64,000 bases of DNA, taken from NCBI GenBank assembly GCA_046051225.1, contig JBJOOR010000003.1:62001-126000 (forward strand), in the 5' to 3' direction. The DNA comes from CAIODY01 sp046051225. Its GTDB lineage: Bacteria > Bacteroidota > Bacteroidia > Chitinophagales > CAIODY01. The notes under the pieces were generated by a model. The model was not told where the DNA came from. It did no database searches and worked only from the letters and a program-made list of their open reading frames with translations. Shown here piece by piece: positions 44,476 to 53,121 of this stretch (position 1 is the first letter of the stretch; every line of letters begins with the position of its first letter). The translations under genes were made by a program, and so were the position numbers.

Positions 44476-46395
44476 TTAAATTACTACTGCACCATCACCA
44501 TACATCTGGTTTTTGTATTTTAATGATGGCGATTTAATAAATTCGCCTAATCCTAATTTGCTCCATTTTTCATCAACAGATTTTATTGTTGCATCATCAT
44601 GAATTAAAATGTTTGGCCAGTCTCTATCAAAATTATCAAACTGTTTTGTTTTTGTTGTTCCATCAATTACTAATGTATTTCCCAATGACGAATGACTATT
44701 GACTATTGACATGTCTCGTCTGGCATCTGCATTATTACAAGCTCTCCACAACACATCGGCGATAGATGAAATGTCAATATTCGCATCCACAAAAATTATT
44801 GTTTTAATGTTTTTCATTTCATCCAATTCAGAAATTTTTGCGGCCAATTCTTTGATGTGATTTTTTCGATTTTTTGTAACAGAAAAAATAGCAACAGAAA
44901 TTCCAAGGGAAAGCAGATTAAAATTGCAGTCGTTTATTTCATTTGTTGATTGATTGATTTGTTGAATTATTGATTGTATTTCACTTGAATATTGAACATT
45001 GGATATTGGATATTGGATATTATTTTTCTCTTCCTCAAATTTCTTCGTTCCATCTATACACATCTTTCCTCCAAATCCCATTTTGCTACAACTATGGTCA
45101 AGCACATCCATTGGTCCTTGGCTGAAATATACATCTGATGCAGGATTGCAGTTCTCACTAACATATTTCGCAACAGCAGCGTAATCATGAATATCTACAT
45201 CCCCATCTACTACAACTAACATTTTATTAAACATCATTTGTCCGGCACCCCACATCGCATTCATCACTTTCAAGGCTTGACCTGCAAAATCTTTCTTAAT
45301 TTTTACAATCGTAAGATTATGAAATACACCTTCCATCGGTAATTCCATATCTACAATTTCAGGAATCATTGTCATCTTAATTGGTGCTAAAAAAATGCGT
45401 TCGGTGGCTTTACCAATCCATGCATCTTCTTGCGGCGGAATGCCCACAATCGTTGCAGGATACACAGCATTATTGCGATGTGTGATACAAGTGATATGAA
45501 ATTTCGGATACCAATCTGCCAATGAATAATAACCAGTATGGTCGCCAAATGGACCTTCCCAAATCATTTCTTCCGCAGGGTCAACATAGCCTTCGATTAC
45601 AAAATCTGCATCGGCAGGCACTTCCATTTCGGGTTGCGAAATACACTTCACTAATTCCACTTTTTTCTTGCGTAAAAACCCAGCCAACATATATTCATCC
45701 ACATTATCAGGAAGCGGCGCTGTGGCTGCATACGTGTAGGCAGGGTCGCCACCGAGTACAACCGCAACAGGCATTTTTTTACCCAATTTTTTATACTCAT
45801 TAAAATGCCTTGCACTCACTTTGTGTTTGTGCCAATGCATCGCTGTTAAATCTTTATCGAAAACCTGCATCCTATACATTCCTGTGTTTCTGATTCCACT
45901 GATGGGGTCTTTCGTATTCACCACAGGCAACGTAATAAATCGACCACCATCTTGAGGCCAACATTTCAACACAGGCAACTTCGTCATGTCGGGGTTCATC
46001 AAAATCACTTCCTGACATTCACCTTTTCCACTTTTCACTTTCGGCATCCATGAAGCAATTTGCCCGAGCTTTGGCAACATCGAAAGTTTTTCCAAAATAT
46101 TGTCTTTCGGCTTCATTAATGTTTTGAAAAGTGATTCAATGTCTTTTGAAATATCATCCAAATCATTTACGCCTAAAGCCAATTCCATTCGACGTTTGCT
46201 GCCCATTGAATTAATCAAAACAGGAAAATCGAAACCAGTATTTTCAAATAACAGTGCTTTATTAAAATTTGATTTTGAAATTCTATCCGTGATTTCAGAA
46301 ATTTCTAAATCAGGATTTACATATTCTTTGATGCGAATTAACTCGTTGTTTTTTTCTAAAACTTCTATAAAATGTTGGAGGTTGCGGTAAGCCAT
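44476..46395 (-). CDS. UbiD-family decarboxylase with repeat-derived insert
   Basis: 639 residues from the ATG at 46395 (MAYRNLQHFIEVLEKNN), the usual family start; a TATTTTTG box at 46418-46425 lies inside the longer 46449 reading. UbiD enzymes use prenylated FMN for reversible decarboxylation of aromatic acids, including in quinone synthesis. Visible blocks: GMYRMQVFDKDLTAMHWHKHK, GPFGDHTGYYS, and IVGIPPQEDAWIGKATERIFL. The stretch encoding KNNIQYP through INQSTNEI is made of 7- and 8-nt-period repeat arrays, and a third array encodes SIVNSH further on. This probably lengthens a linker. No UbiX gene is near; the substrate is unknown. Confidence 0.88.
   Translation of the reverse strand: MAYRNLQHFIEVLEKNNELIRIKEYVNPDLEISEITDRISKSNFNKALLFENTGFDFPVLINSMGSKRRMELALGVNDLDDISKDIESLFKTLMKPKDNILEKLSMLPKLGQIASWMPKVKSGKGECQEVILMNPDMTKLPVLKCWPQDGGRFITLPVVNTKDPISGIRNTGMYRMQVFDKDLTAMHWHKHKVSARHFNEYKKLGKKMPVAVVLGGDPAYTYAATAPLPDNVDEYMLAGFLRKKKVELVKCISQPEMEVPADADFVIEGYVDPAEEMIWEGPFGDHTGYYSLADWYPKFHITCITHRNNAVYPATIVGIPPQEDAWIGKATERIFLAPIKMTMIPEIVDMELPMEGVFHNLTIVKIKKDFAGQALKVMNAMWGAGQMMFNKMLVVVDGDVDIHDYAAVAKYVSENCNPASDVYFSQGPMDVLDHSCSKMGFGGKMCIDGTKKFEEEKNNIQYPISNVQYSSEIQSIIQQINQSTNEINDCNFNLLSLGISVAIFSVTKNRKNHIKELAAKISELDEMKNIKTIIFVDANIDISSIADVLWRACNNADARRDMSIVNSHSSLGNTLVIDGTTKTKQFDNFDRDWPNILIHDDATIKSVDEKWSKLGLGEFIKSPSLKYKNQMYGDGAVVI
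44684..44711 (-). repeat. Heptad array inside the ubiD-like coding sequence (distal)
   Basis: Four 7-mers in the plus reading: aatgacg, aatgact, attgact, attgaca. They encode residues around MSIVNSHSSLG. Similar in sequence to the right arm at 8867-8894. Confidence 0.5.
44942..45021 (-). repeat. Adjacent octad and heptad arrays inside the ubiD-like coding sequence
   Basis: 44942-44981 is built of 8-mers (tttgttga twice, with variants ttgattga, attattga, ttgtattt). 44987-45021 is five 7-mers (gaatatt, gaacatt, then ggatatt three times). Together they form about 80 nt of low-complexity coding sequence. Neither period is a multiple of 3, so the encoded residues do not repeat. Confidence 0.75.
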
Positions 46396-46531
46396 ATTGC
46401 TAATTTGAAAATGAAAACAAAAATAAGCAAAGGAAAGTTTTAAAGACAATTTGATTTTGAATCTGTAAACACTTTTTCAAAATAATTTTTCTGCAAACAA
46501 AACTAGTAAAATTTTTATTGCATAATGAAAA

Positions 46532-47242
46532 TTAAATACTCGAAATAAACTGTACCAAACTGCGCTTAGCTACAGGCAATAAAGTTTCACGATATGGTAT
46601 ATTTTCTTTAAACTCAACTACGAATGTAGCAGGTGTAGGGTTTTGAGGTTGTTGCTTAATCAAATCGTACTTTATTTTTTCGTAAGTATTGCTAATATTT
46701 AATTTGTAAGATTTTAAATAATTTGTTTTTACGGCTCTATATTGTTCAAATGAATTTTGAATAATTGAAAACTGATATTGATACAGTAAAATATTTTGTT
46801 TCACAAAATCGCTGATAATAAAATAGCCATCATCTTTATATAATGGAATTAAGCCCAACGAAAAAACATGTAGTTTGTGTTCCACTTCATCATAAATTTC
46901 AGCACCTTTTTTTATTTCATTTTCCATTTCGGGTAATGAATAATCAATGATAGATTGTATTTCATCCACTACTTTATCTTCTTTTAATTTTTCAAAAACA
47001 AGTTTTACATGTTGCAAATCAATTTCTTTCAACTCTTTCTGAAAGCTGCTTTCCATCTTTTCCAACTCATATTTTAAATGCACTAAATTGCGATGATGTT
47101 GTATTAATTGAGCAAATTGCGGATACAATTTTTCATCTTTAAAATTTGCATCAATATCTCTTAGGTAAGCCAGCAACAAATATTTTTTATACTCAAAATC
47201 TATAGTTCCTTCGGTAATCCAATTGTTTGATAATGAAAACAT
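46532..47242 (-). CDS. Conserved-looking cytoplasmic protein of unknown function
   Basis: 236 residues with no signal peptide or membrane helix. It is mostly helical and rich in Glu, Lys and aromatic residues: WITEGTIDFEYKKYLLLAYLRDIDANFKDEKLYPQF at the start, a charged coiled-type centre (LKYELEKMESSFQKELKEIDLQHV), and an end EFKENIPYRETLLPVAKRSLVQFISS. It reads like a genuine protein, and I believe similar hypothetical proteins occur in Bacteroidota, but I cannot assign it. It is divergent from the hydroxyacyl-CoA dehydrogenase gene. Confidence 0.7.
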   Translation of the reverse strand: MFSLSNNWITEGTIDFEYKKYLLLAYLRDIDANFKDEKLYPQFAQLIQHHRNLVHLKYELEKMESSFQKELKEIDLQHVKLVFEKLKEDKVVDEIQSIIDYSLPEMENEIKKGAEIYDEVEHKLHVFSLGLIPLYKDDGYFIISDFVKQNILLYQYQFSIIQNSFEQYRAVKTNYLKSYKLNISNTYEKIKYDLIKQQPQNPTPATFVVEFKENIPYRETLLPVAKRSLVQFISSI

Positions 47243-47352
47243 GGCTATAAAATTTAATTGATTATACTTTACAATTTTACGAATAAAAACAAAAAAAGTT
47301 TTACGTATTTAAACTGATTTTTGAATACTTTTGATTTTAATTTTCATAAAAA

Positions 47353-48201
47353 ATGATTCAAACTATAACCGTATGCGGCGCTGGCACAATGGGCGCAGGC
47401 ATTGCACAAGTGGCTGCTCAATCGGGCTTTCAGGCTTTTTTATTTGATATTAATGCCGATGTATTAGCCAAAGCAAAAACTGGTATCGAAAAAAATTTAA
47501 GCATAGCGGTTGAAAAAGGAAAAATGACTGCTGATGAAAAAATAGCCACCTTATCAAGGTTAAAATTTGAAACCGATTTGAATAATTGCAAATGCGAAAT
47601 GGCAATTGAAGCCATCATTGAACGATTAGATATTAAGCAAAAATTATTTTTACAATTGGCTGAAATAAATGGCAACGAAGCTATTTTGGCAAGCAATACC
47701 TCTTCGTTATCTATCACTCAAATAGCCGCCCAAGTGCCGTTTCCGGGCAGAGTGGTAGGTATGCATTTTTTTAATCCTGCTCATTTAATGAAATTGGTAG
47801 AAGTAATTAGCGGCGCTGCTACTGATGAAAATATTGCCGAAACCACAAAAGCTGTAGCACAAAAAATGGGTAAAACGGTAGTGATGGCAAAGGATTCACC
47901 AGGCTTTATTGTTAATCGTGTTGCCCGTCATTTTTATGTTGAAAGTTTGAAATTGGCAGAAGAAAATGTGGCTGATATTTCAACCATTGATAGCTTGTTG
48001 GAAAACGCAGGTTTTAAAATGGGTGCTTTTAAATTGATGGATTTAATTGGAAACGATATCAACTATTCTGTTACCGAATCATTGTTTAATGCTTTTCATT
48101 ACGACCCAAAATTTCGACCAAGCCGCATTCAACAACAAAAAGTTTTAGCTGGGCATTTAGGAAAAAAATCGGGCAAAGGATTTTATGATTATTTTAAATA
48201 A
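47353..48201 (+). CDS. 3-hydroxyacyl-CoA (3-hydroxybutyryl-CoA) dehydrogenase
   Basis: 282 residues, standard single-function length. The NAD-binding start is ITVCGAGTMGAGIAQVAAQSGF. Catalytic elements are SNTSSLSIT and the His in VGMHFFNPAHLMKLVEV. The C-terminal dimerisation domain begins SPGFIVNRVARHFYVESLKLAEE. It oxidises or reduces 3-hydroxyacyl-CoA in butyrate/PHB-type or beta-oxidation routes; a role with PaaD in phenylacetate use is possible but not shown. A TACTTTTG box (47326-47333) lies 19 bp before the ATG. Its stop overlaps the next start by one base. Confidence 0.92.
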   Translation: MIQTITVCGAGTMGAGIAQVAAQSGFQAFLFDINADVLAKAKTGIEKNLSIAVEKGKMTADEKIATLSRLKFETDLNNCKCEMAIEAIIERLDIKQKLFLQLAEINGNEAILASNTSSLSITQIAAQVPFPGRVVGMHFFNPAHLMKLVEVISGAATDENIAETTKAVAQKMGKTVVMAKDSPGFIVNRVARHFYVESLKLAEENVADISTIDSLLENAGFKMGAFKLMDLIGNDINYSVTESLFNAFHYDPKFRPSRIQQQKVLAGHLGKKSGKGFYDYFK

Positions 48202-49448
48202 TGAAACTTCCTTTTAAAATAGCACTTCGATATTTTTTTTCAAAAAAAAGTACAGCCGCCATTCAGGTTTTAAACTGGATTACAGTGGGCGCTATTGCCG
48301 TTGGAACAGCAGCATTAATCATTGTTTTAAGTGTTTTTAATGGTTTCGAAGGATTAGTAATTTCGTTATATCATTCCTTTAATAGCGATTTAGAAATTAC
48401 GCCATTACACAATAAAACTTTTGTGATTTCAGCATCGCAATTAAAACAAATAAAATCTATTGCCGAACTAAAATCATTTTCAGAATGCATTGAAGAAAAT
48501 GCGTTGTTGCGTTTTCGTGACCAACAATTTATTGCCACATTACAAGGCGTTGATGAAAATTTTGAACAAGTATGTGATGTTTCAAAATGTATGTATAAAG
48601 GCGAATTTAGTTTAGCATCGGATACAACAAATGAAAACGAAGTGCAACACAATGTAGTGTTGGGGGCTGGTGTGGCACAATCGTTAGGCTTAAATGCTGA
48701 TTTTACAACCGAGCCAATTCAATTATTTATTCCGAATAGAAAATCGGAAAATATTGCTACCGACCCTATGAATGCATTTCGTTCGGAACGAGTTTATGGC
48801 GTAGGTACATTTGCCATTCAACAAGATTTTGATGTGAAATATGTGTTTGTAGATTTTCATCTTTTAAAAAATCTACTGCAATATGATAATCAAATTAGCT
48901 TGATACGCATTGCCTTAAAAACCAACAATGATGATGCTTCAGCAAAAAAACAATTGCAAACTATTTTGGGTAATGATGTAATAATTAAAAACAGATACGA
49001 GCAAAATGAATTTATTTATCGCATCATGAAAATAGAAAAATGGGTGGTGTATAGCATACTTTCATTTATATTAATCATCGCTTCATTTAATATGATTGGC
49101 AGTTTAAGTATGATTGCCATCGACAAACAACGTGACCAAAGTATACTACGAACTTTTGGTGCTGATGCAAAATTGATACGGAATATATTTTTAATAGAAG
49201 GCTTAATAGCTGCAGGTTTTGGGGCTATTATTGGTTTGGTATTAGGTGTTTCAATTTGTGCGGCGCAAATTTATTTTAAGATAATAAAATTGGGTGGCAG
49301 TTCATTTGTAGTTGATGCTTATCCAGTAAAAATAGAATTAATGGATATTGTTTTAGTAATTATTACCATCGTATTTATTGGTGGAATAACAGCTTGGTTT
49401 CCTGCCCAACGAGCATCTAAACAGGCTATGGTTTTAAAAATGATTTAA
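48201..49448 (+). CDS. FtsX/LolC-type ABC transporter permease
   Basis: 415 residues. One N-terminal helix (VLNWITVGAIAVGTAALIIVLSVFNGFE), a large extracytoplasmic domain, and three C-terminal helices around VVYSILSFILIIASFNMIGSLSMIAIDKQRDQSILRTFGAD form the MacB/FtsX/LolCE layout. The conserved DKQRDQSILRTFGAD coupling region matches lipoprotein-releasing LolC/E proteins. No ATPase gene is adjacent, so its partner is elsewhere. Start and the preceding stop overlap by one base, so the two genes are coupled. It meets mutY tail to tail with no gap. Confidence 0.88.
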   Translation: MKLPFKIALRYFFSKKSTAAIQVLNWITVGAIAVGTAALIIVLSVFNGFEGLVISLYHSFNSDLEITPLHNKTFVISASQLKQIKSIAELKSFSECIEENALLRFRDQQFIATLQGVDENFEQVCDVSKCMYKGEFSLASDTTNENEVQHNVVLGAGVAQSLGLNADFTTEPIQLFIPNRKSENIATDPMNAFRSERVYGVGTFAIQQDFDVKYVFVDFHLLKNLLQYDNQISLIRIALKTNNDDASAKKQLQTILGNDVIIKNRYEQNEFIYRIMKIEKWVVYSILSFILIIASFNMIGSLSMIAIDKQRDQSILRTFGADAKLIRNIFLIEGLIAAGFGAIIGLVLGVSICAAQIYFKIIKLGGSSFVVDAYPVKIELMDIVLVIITIVFIGGITAWFPAQRASKQAMVLKMI

Positions 49449-50537
49449 TTAAAACAAAACCATTTCTTTTAATCCACTTAAAAATTCGGCTATGGTTTTT
49501 GGAAAACCATAATCATTAATAGCTTGAATTGGAATAACCTCAAACCCTTCTATTGCAGCTATTTCGAGGTTTGGCAACTTCAACATATAAAATTGTATTA
49601 ATAAATTTTGATGCGTTAAAACCTGTTGTTTTACAATGCCTGTTTGTATATTTTGTTTTTGTTTTGGCTTTAATTTTTGAAGCAGAATATGTTTATCAAT
49701 TACCGAAGGTTTTATTATTTTTTCTTTAGTTAAAATAGTTTTGGTTTCTATCAGCGGCAGTTGATACAAGTCTTGCCAAATATCTTTTTCCTTTCGTTTT
49801 TCAACCACAATATTCTTTCCATCGGTTAAATAAAAAAAGTTGAAATATCTATTTCTCTTTTTCAGTTTTTTTTCTTTGTATGGCAAACTTGCTACCACAT
49901 TAAGTTTTAGGGCTTCGCAACTTTTATTAAAAACGCATTCATTACAATTTGGATTTTTAGGCACACATTGAGTAGCCCCAAAATCCATCAATGCCTGATT
50001 GTATTGCGCAGCATGTTTTTTATCTAATAATTTATCGGCTAATTGCTTAAATTGTTTTTTGCCTTGTGTTGAATCAATGGCAGTTTCAATTCCAAAAATT
50101 CGACTTAATACTCTATATACATTTCCATCTACTACTGCATGCGGCAAGTCAAAAGCAAACGATGCAATAGCGGCGGCTGTATAATTTCCAATTCCTTTTA
50201 GTTGTAGCAATTCATCATACGATTCAGGAAATTTATCATCATATTGTTCATGAATTATTCGAGCCGTAACCAGCATATTTCGAGCTCGTGAATAATAACC
50301 CAAGCCCTGCCAAATTCGCATTACATCATCATCATTGGCTAATGCAAAATGTTTTATAGTAGGATAATTTTGTATAAATTTTTGGTAATAAGGTAAGCCT
50401 TGTGCTACACGAGTTTGCTGCAAAATAATTTCGCTAAGCCAAATCTTATAAGGGTTTTTAATACCTTTCCATGGCAGTTCACGATTTTGTAAACTATACC
50501 AATTCAGTAAAATTCTTCTGAAAAATTCAATTTGCAT
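49449..50537 (-). CDS. mutY: A/G-specific adenine glycosylase MutY
   Basis: 362 residues. It removes adenine mispaired with 8-oxoguanine. HhH-GPD elements: SEIILQQTRV with catalytic Glu36, LKGIGNYTAAAIASFAF, and the Asp in PHAVVDGNVYRVLSR. The 4Fe-4S cluster motif C-x6-C-x2-C-x5-C is in CVPKNPNCNECVFNKSC. The C-terminal NUDIX-like recognition domain is present. Promoter -7 TAAATTTG lies at 50551-50558, inside a 10-bp hairpin (50529-50538 with 50547-50556). Confidence 0.95.
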   Translation of the reverse strand: MQIEFFRRILLNWYSLQNRELPWKGIKNPYKIWLSEIILQQTRVAQGLPYYQKFIQNYPTIKHFALANDDDVMRIWQGLGYYSRARNMLVTARIIHEQYDDKFPESYDELLQLKGIGNYTAAAIASFAFDLPHAVVDGNVYRVLSRIFGIETAIDSTQGKKQFKQLADKLLDKKHAAQYNQALMDFGATQCVPKNPNCNECVFNKSCEALKLNVVASLPYKEKKLKKRNRYFNFFYLTDGKNIVVEKRKEKDIWQDLYQLPLIETKTILTKEKIIKPSVIDKHILLQKLKPKQKQNIQTGIVKQQVLTHQNLLIQFYMLKLPNLEIAAIEGFEVIPIQAINDYGFPKTIAEFLSGLKEMVLF

Positions 50538-50555
50538 TTGTTTTACAATGCAAAT

Positions 50556-51506
50556 TTATTTCACATATTTAGCGTAAGCTTTAAGGGCTTCGGCTTTTAT
50601 TCTATCACGGCGCTTGGCTTCATATTTCGATTCGAAATAATTGCATACTGTACCATCTTCGCAGCTTATTACATAGTGCAATAATTTACCATCTTCAGTA
50701 GGAACAATTTTTACAAATGCAAAATCAGCATTGCCTTCCATAGCTTTTTGACTGCAACTATCCGATTCAACATATAAATATTCATACGGATAAAGATTCT
50801 TCATTTTCGATTCAGTAAAACTTGATTCGGCAATATCATTTTTATCTATCAATAAAGTTTTGCTTAATAAATTTTTTGCATTGGCTTGAATGTTTGCTTT
50901 TACTTCATTAGGCGATAAACCCTCCATGTGATTGTATAAATGGTATTGCAAAGCATGAATGGCAAATACATCTTCAAACAAATTGGGTGCCTGAAATGTG
51001 ATAGGTGTTTCGGCCAATGCTGGTTTGTTGGGTACCATATTTTCGGCTTGGCGTACTTCAAAATAGCCACAAACTTCGGGCTTTGATAACTTGTTGAATG
51101 GTAAAATTGAAACCGCAGCAGCTGGCTTTGGCGTTGCATCCACATCGCTATGCATCACATATTGCAATACCAAATATCCTTTATTTGTTTTTCCTTTAGC
51201 TAATTTTTGCACTTCGGCCATTGATTTAAATTCATAGCGTTCAGTAAATTTCCACCATTTTTTTATTGCCGTTTGCAGTTGCGAATTAAATGCTTCCATA
51301 TCTTTTTTATGCATTTCATCATCGGCTACATTCTTTTTTGGTTTTGCTCCCTTCTTTGGGTCATCAGCCATTATTACTACTAACGTAATCCGTTTCGATG
51401 CATCTTCATAAGCTTCTTTTTTTAGTGTAGTGGCCGGTGCTTCGGCTTTTACTATTAGATTAGCAATTAAAAACAGGCAGATTAAAAAGGCTGATATTTT
51501 TTTCAT
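50556..51506 (-). CDS. Exported protein of unknown function
   Basis: 316 residues with a clear signal peptide (MKKISAFLICLFLIANLIVKAEA). The mature protein is soluble and Lys/Glu-rich, with blocks WWKFTERYEFKSMAEVQKLAKGK and YEYLYVESDSCSQKAMEGNADFAFVKIVPTEDG, ending KAEALKAYAKYVK. I do not recognise a domain. It has a good own promoter (51534-51564). The stop lies 19 bp before the mutY start on the same strand, so some read-through into mutY is possible. Confidence 0.75.
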   Translation of the reverse strand: MKKISAFLICLFLIANLIVKAEAPATTLKKEAYEDASKRITLVVIMADDPKKGAKPKKNVADDEMHKKDMEAFNSQLQTAIKKWWKFTERYEFKSMAEVQKLAKGKTNKGYLVLQYVMHSDVDATPKPAAAVSILPFNKLSKPEVCGYFEVRQAENMVPNKPALAETPITFQAPNLFEDVFAIHALQYHLYNHMEGLSPNEVKANIQANAKNLLSKTLLIDKNDIAESSFTESKMKNLYPYEYLYVESDSCSQKAMEGNADFAFVKIVPTEDGKLLHYVISCEDGTVCNYFESKYEAKRRDRIKAEALKAYAKYVK

Positions 51507-51533
51507 GATTAGATGATTAATGATTTAAGGTTT

Positions 51534-51564
51534 CAAAAGTATGAAAATTGTTTTACGTTTCAAT
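51534..51564 (-). promoter_or_regulatory. Promoter of the exported protein gene
   Basis: On the minus strand ATTG (51561-51564), 19 bp, then TACTTTTG (51534-51541); one mismatch from TTTG-N19-TAnnTTTG. The box ends 27 bp before the start codon. Confidence 0.6.
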
Positions 51565-51633
51565 GCTTAGACAAATACGTGAATGCTGTTATTACGAATA
51601 TGTTGAAATGAAGTTAATTTTGAGTTGTTAAAA

Positions 51634-51726
51634 ATGATTAAATCAATGACAAAAGATAAATTAAGCAGGTTGTCCTATTTTATATTAATATTAGCTATTA
51701 CTGCCTTTATACAATATATCATTTAA
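51634..51726 (+). CDS. Possible 30-residue single-helix membrane peptide
   Basis: ATG to TAA, encoding MIKSMTKDKLSRLSYF followed by a hydrophobic helix ILILAITAFIQYII at the very C-terminus. A basic N-terminal part before a helix is what a tiny tail-anchored membrane peptide looks like. No clear ribosome-binding site or promoter was seen, and the sequence is AT-rich enough for such an ORF by chance. Confidence 0.25.
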   Translation: MIKSMTKDKLSRLSYFILILAITAFIQYII

Positions 51727-51829
51727 AATATTTCAAACCCAATCTGAAATCAAATTAGCTCATCTATTTCAATATAGTGGGCTTGTTTGATTTTTAGTAT
51801 TTTGCAGCCTAATTTAAAATATTATTGTT

Positions 51830-52657
51830 TTGAAAAATTTAATTTTAATACTTTTTGTAGCAACTTTTTTTGCATCGTGTTCGCATAATAAAGATGGGGA
51901 AAAGCCTATTGCTCGTGTTTTAGACAAATATTTATACCCAGCCGATTTGGCTGGATTAATTAAAACTGGCACATCTACAAAAGATAGTTTGGCGGTGGTT
52001 AAAAACTATGTTTCGGATTGGATAAGGCAACAAATTTTAGTGGCTAAAGCCGAAGAAAATGTAGAAGTTGATAAAAAAGAATTGGATAAAAAAATTGAAG
52101 ATTATAAGCAATCTATTTTAATTTATCAATACGAAATAGAATTGGTAAAGCAGAAATTAGATACTGTTGTTACCGAAAAACAAATGGATGATTTTTATTC
52201 TATTCATAAAGAAGATTTTATTTTACGAAATGATGTAGTAAGGCTTACGTATATAAAAATTCCGAATCAACAATCTAATTTAATAAATATTCGAAGGCTA
52301 TTTATTGATCCATCTACAAATGCATTGCAAATGCAAGATATTTGTAAAAAAGAAAATTTAACTTCATCATTTGATGAAAGCAACTGGATTTCTACCGATT
52401 TTTTTCCAACTAATATGCAAACAGCATTTATGAAAACAAAAGGATTTGTAGAACAACATGATTCGGTTTATACTTATCTATCGCAAGTAAAAGAGTATTT
52501 GCAAAAAGGAAATGCATCGCCTAGAAGCTATGTAAAAGATCAAATTTTTAAAATTATTGTGAACCAACGTAAGGTTGAAATGATTAAAAATATTAGGGAA
52601 GATTTATATAAAGAAGCACTTCAAAAAGGAGATTTTGAAATTATTGATGAAAATTAA
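51830..52657 (+). CDS. Envelope lipoprotein, SurA-like N-domain type
   Basis: 275 residues from a TTG start, chosen because it gives a perfect lipoprotein signal (MKNLILILFVATFFASC, Cys17). The body is helical and charged (DSLAVVKNYVSDWIRQQILVAKAEENVEVDKKELDKKIEDYKQS), recalling the SurA/PpiD chaperone helices seen in Bacteroidota peptidyl-prolyl isomerase-like proteins, but no PPIase domain follows. A periplasmic chaperone role is a guess. tRNA-Cys lies right after, and its promoter overlaps the end of this gene. Confidence 0.7.
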   Translation: MKNLILILFVATFFASCSHNKDGEKPIARVLDKYLYPADLAGLIKTGTSTKDSLAVVKNYVSDWIRQQILVAKAEENVEVDKKELDKKIEDYKQSILIYQYEIELVKQKLDTVVTEKQMDDFYSIHKEDFILRNDVVRLTYIKIPNQQSNLINIRRLFIDPSTNALQMQDICKKENLTSSFDESNWISTDFFPTNMQTAFMKTKGFVEQHDSVYTYLSQVKEYLQKGNASPRSYVKDQIFKIIVNQRKVEMIKNIREDLYKEALQKGDFEIIDEN

Positions 52658-52675
52658 AACGGAATTGTATATTTG
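52643..52675 (+). promoter_or_regulatory. Promoter of tRNA-Cys
   Basis: ATTG (52643-52646), 21 bp, TATATTTG (52668-52675), ending 18 bp before the tRNA 5' end. The -33 part lies within the preceding coding sequence. Confidence 0.55.
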
Positions 52676-52693
52676 CAATCCGTTTTCGGAATT

Positions 52694-52764
52694 GGTCCTG
52701 TGGCCGAGTGGCTAGGCTGAGCTCTGCAAAAGCTCCTACAGCGGTTCGAATCCGCTCGGGACCT
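52694..52764 (+). tRNA. tRNA-Cys (GCA)
   Basis: 71-nt cloverleaf. Acceptor GGTCCTG pairs with CGGGACC (one G-T). The D arm is GCC/GGC. The anticodon stem GAGCT/AGCTC encloses loop CTGCAAA with anticodon GCA at 52726-52728. A 4-nt variable loop is followed by T stem AGCGG/CCGCT with loop TTCGAAT. The discriminator base is T, as in bacterial tRNA-Cys. CCA is not encoded. Confidence 0.96.
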
Positions 52765-52767
52765 CTT

Positions 52768-52804
52768 AAAAAAAGCTGTTAGATTAATCTAATGGCTTTT
52801 TTGT
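52768..52804 (+). terminator. Terminator of tRNA-Cys
   Basis: A-run, then an 11-bp stem AGCTGTTAGAT against ATCTAATGGCT (two G-T pairs), then a T-run. It begins 4 bp after the tRNA. Confidence 0.65.
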
Positions 52805-53121
52805 TTTTAGCCAAATGGTATACATAATGCCGATGAGGGTTTAACATATACCAGCATCAGATACTTTTTATTTTTTACTTTGATAGCCCATACAATTCAT
52901 ACACTAAGTTATTTATTTGGGTATAGAAGCTTTGGTGTTGTAAAAAAAATTTGTTTTTATCAACGCCATAAGGCTTTTGGGTTAATATAAGTATAACTAC
53001 AAACAACTTTAAGTTGATAATATTTCAAATGCGTTTGGCGTTGTGGTGCAACATCTTTCCATTTTTACAGTAAGTAATTTTAAAATTTACTACATAGATT
53101 TTTGCAAAAAAATAAAAAAAC
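52805..53121. other. Intergenic region before the GH3 fusion gene
   Basis: About 317 bp after the tRNA terminator. No ORF, hairpin or repeat stands out. A TAGATTTTTG sequence (53095-53104), close to a -7 box but with two extra bases, lies 17 bp before the GTG start of the next gene. Confidence 0.45.

Larger units (their letters stand above)
51507..51829. other. Intergenic region between two envelope-protein genes
   Basis: 323 bp between divergent genes. It contains the minus-strand promoter at 51534-51564 and a possible 30-codon plus-strand ORF (51634-51726, reported separately). No other recognisable element. Confidence 0.5.

Noticed and set aside
46396..46449. N-terminal extension of the ubiD-like protein by 18 residues
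   Set aside because: A TATTTTTG promoter box lies inside this stretch, and MAYRNLQHF is the usual family start.
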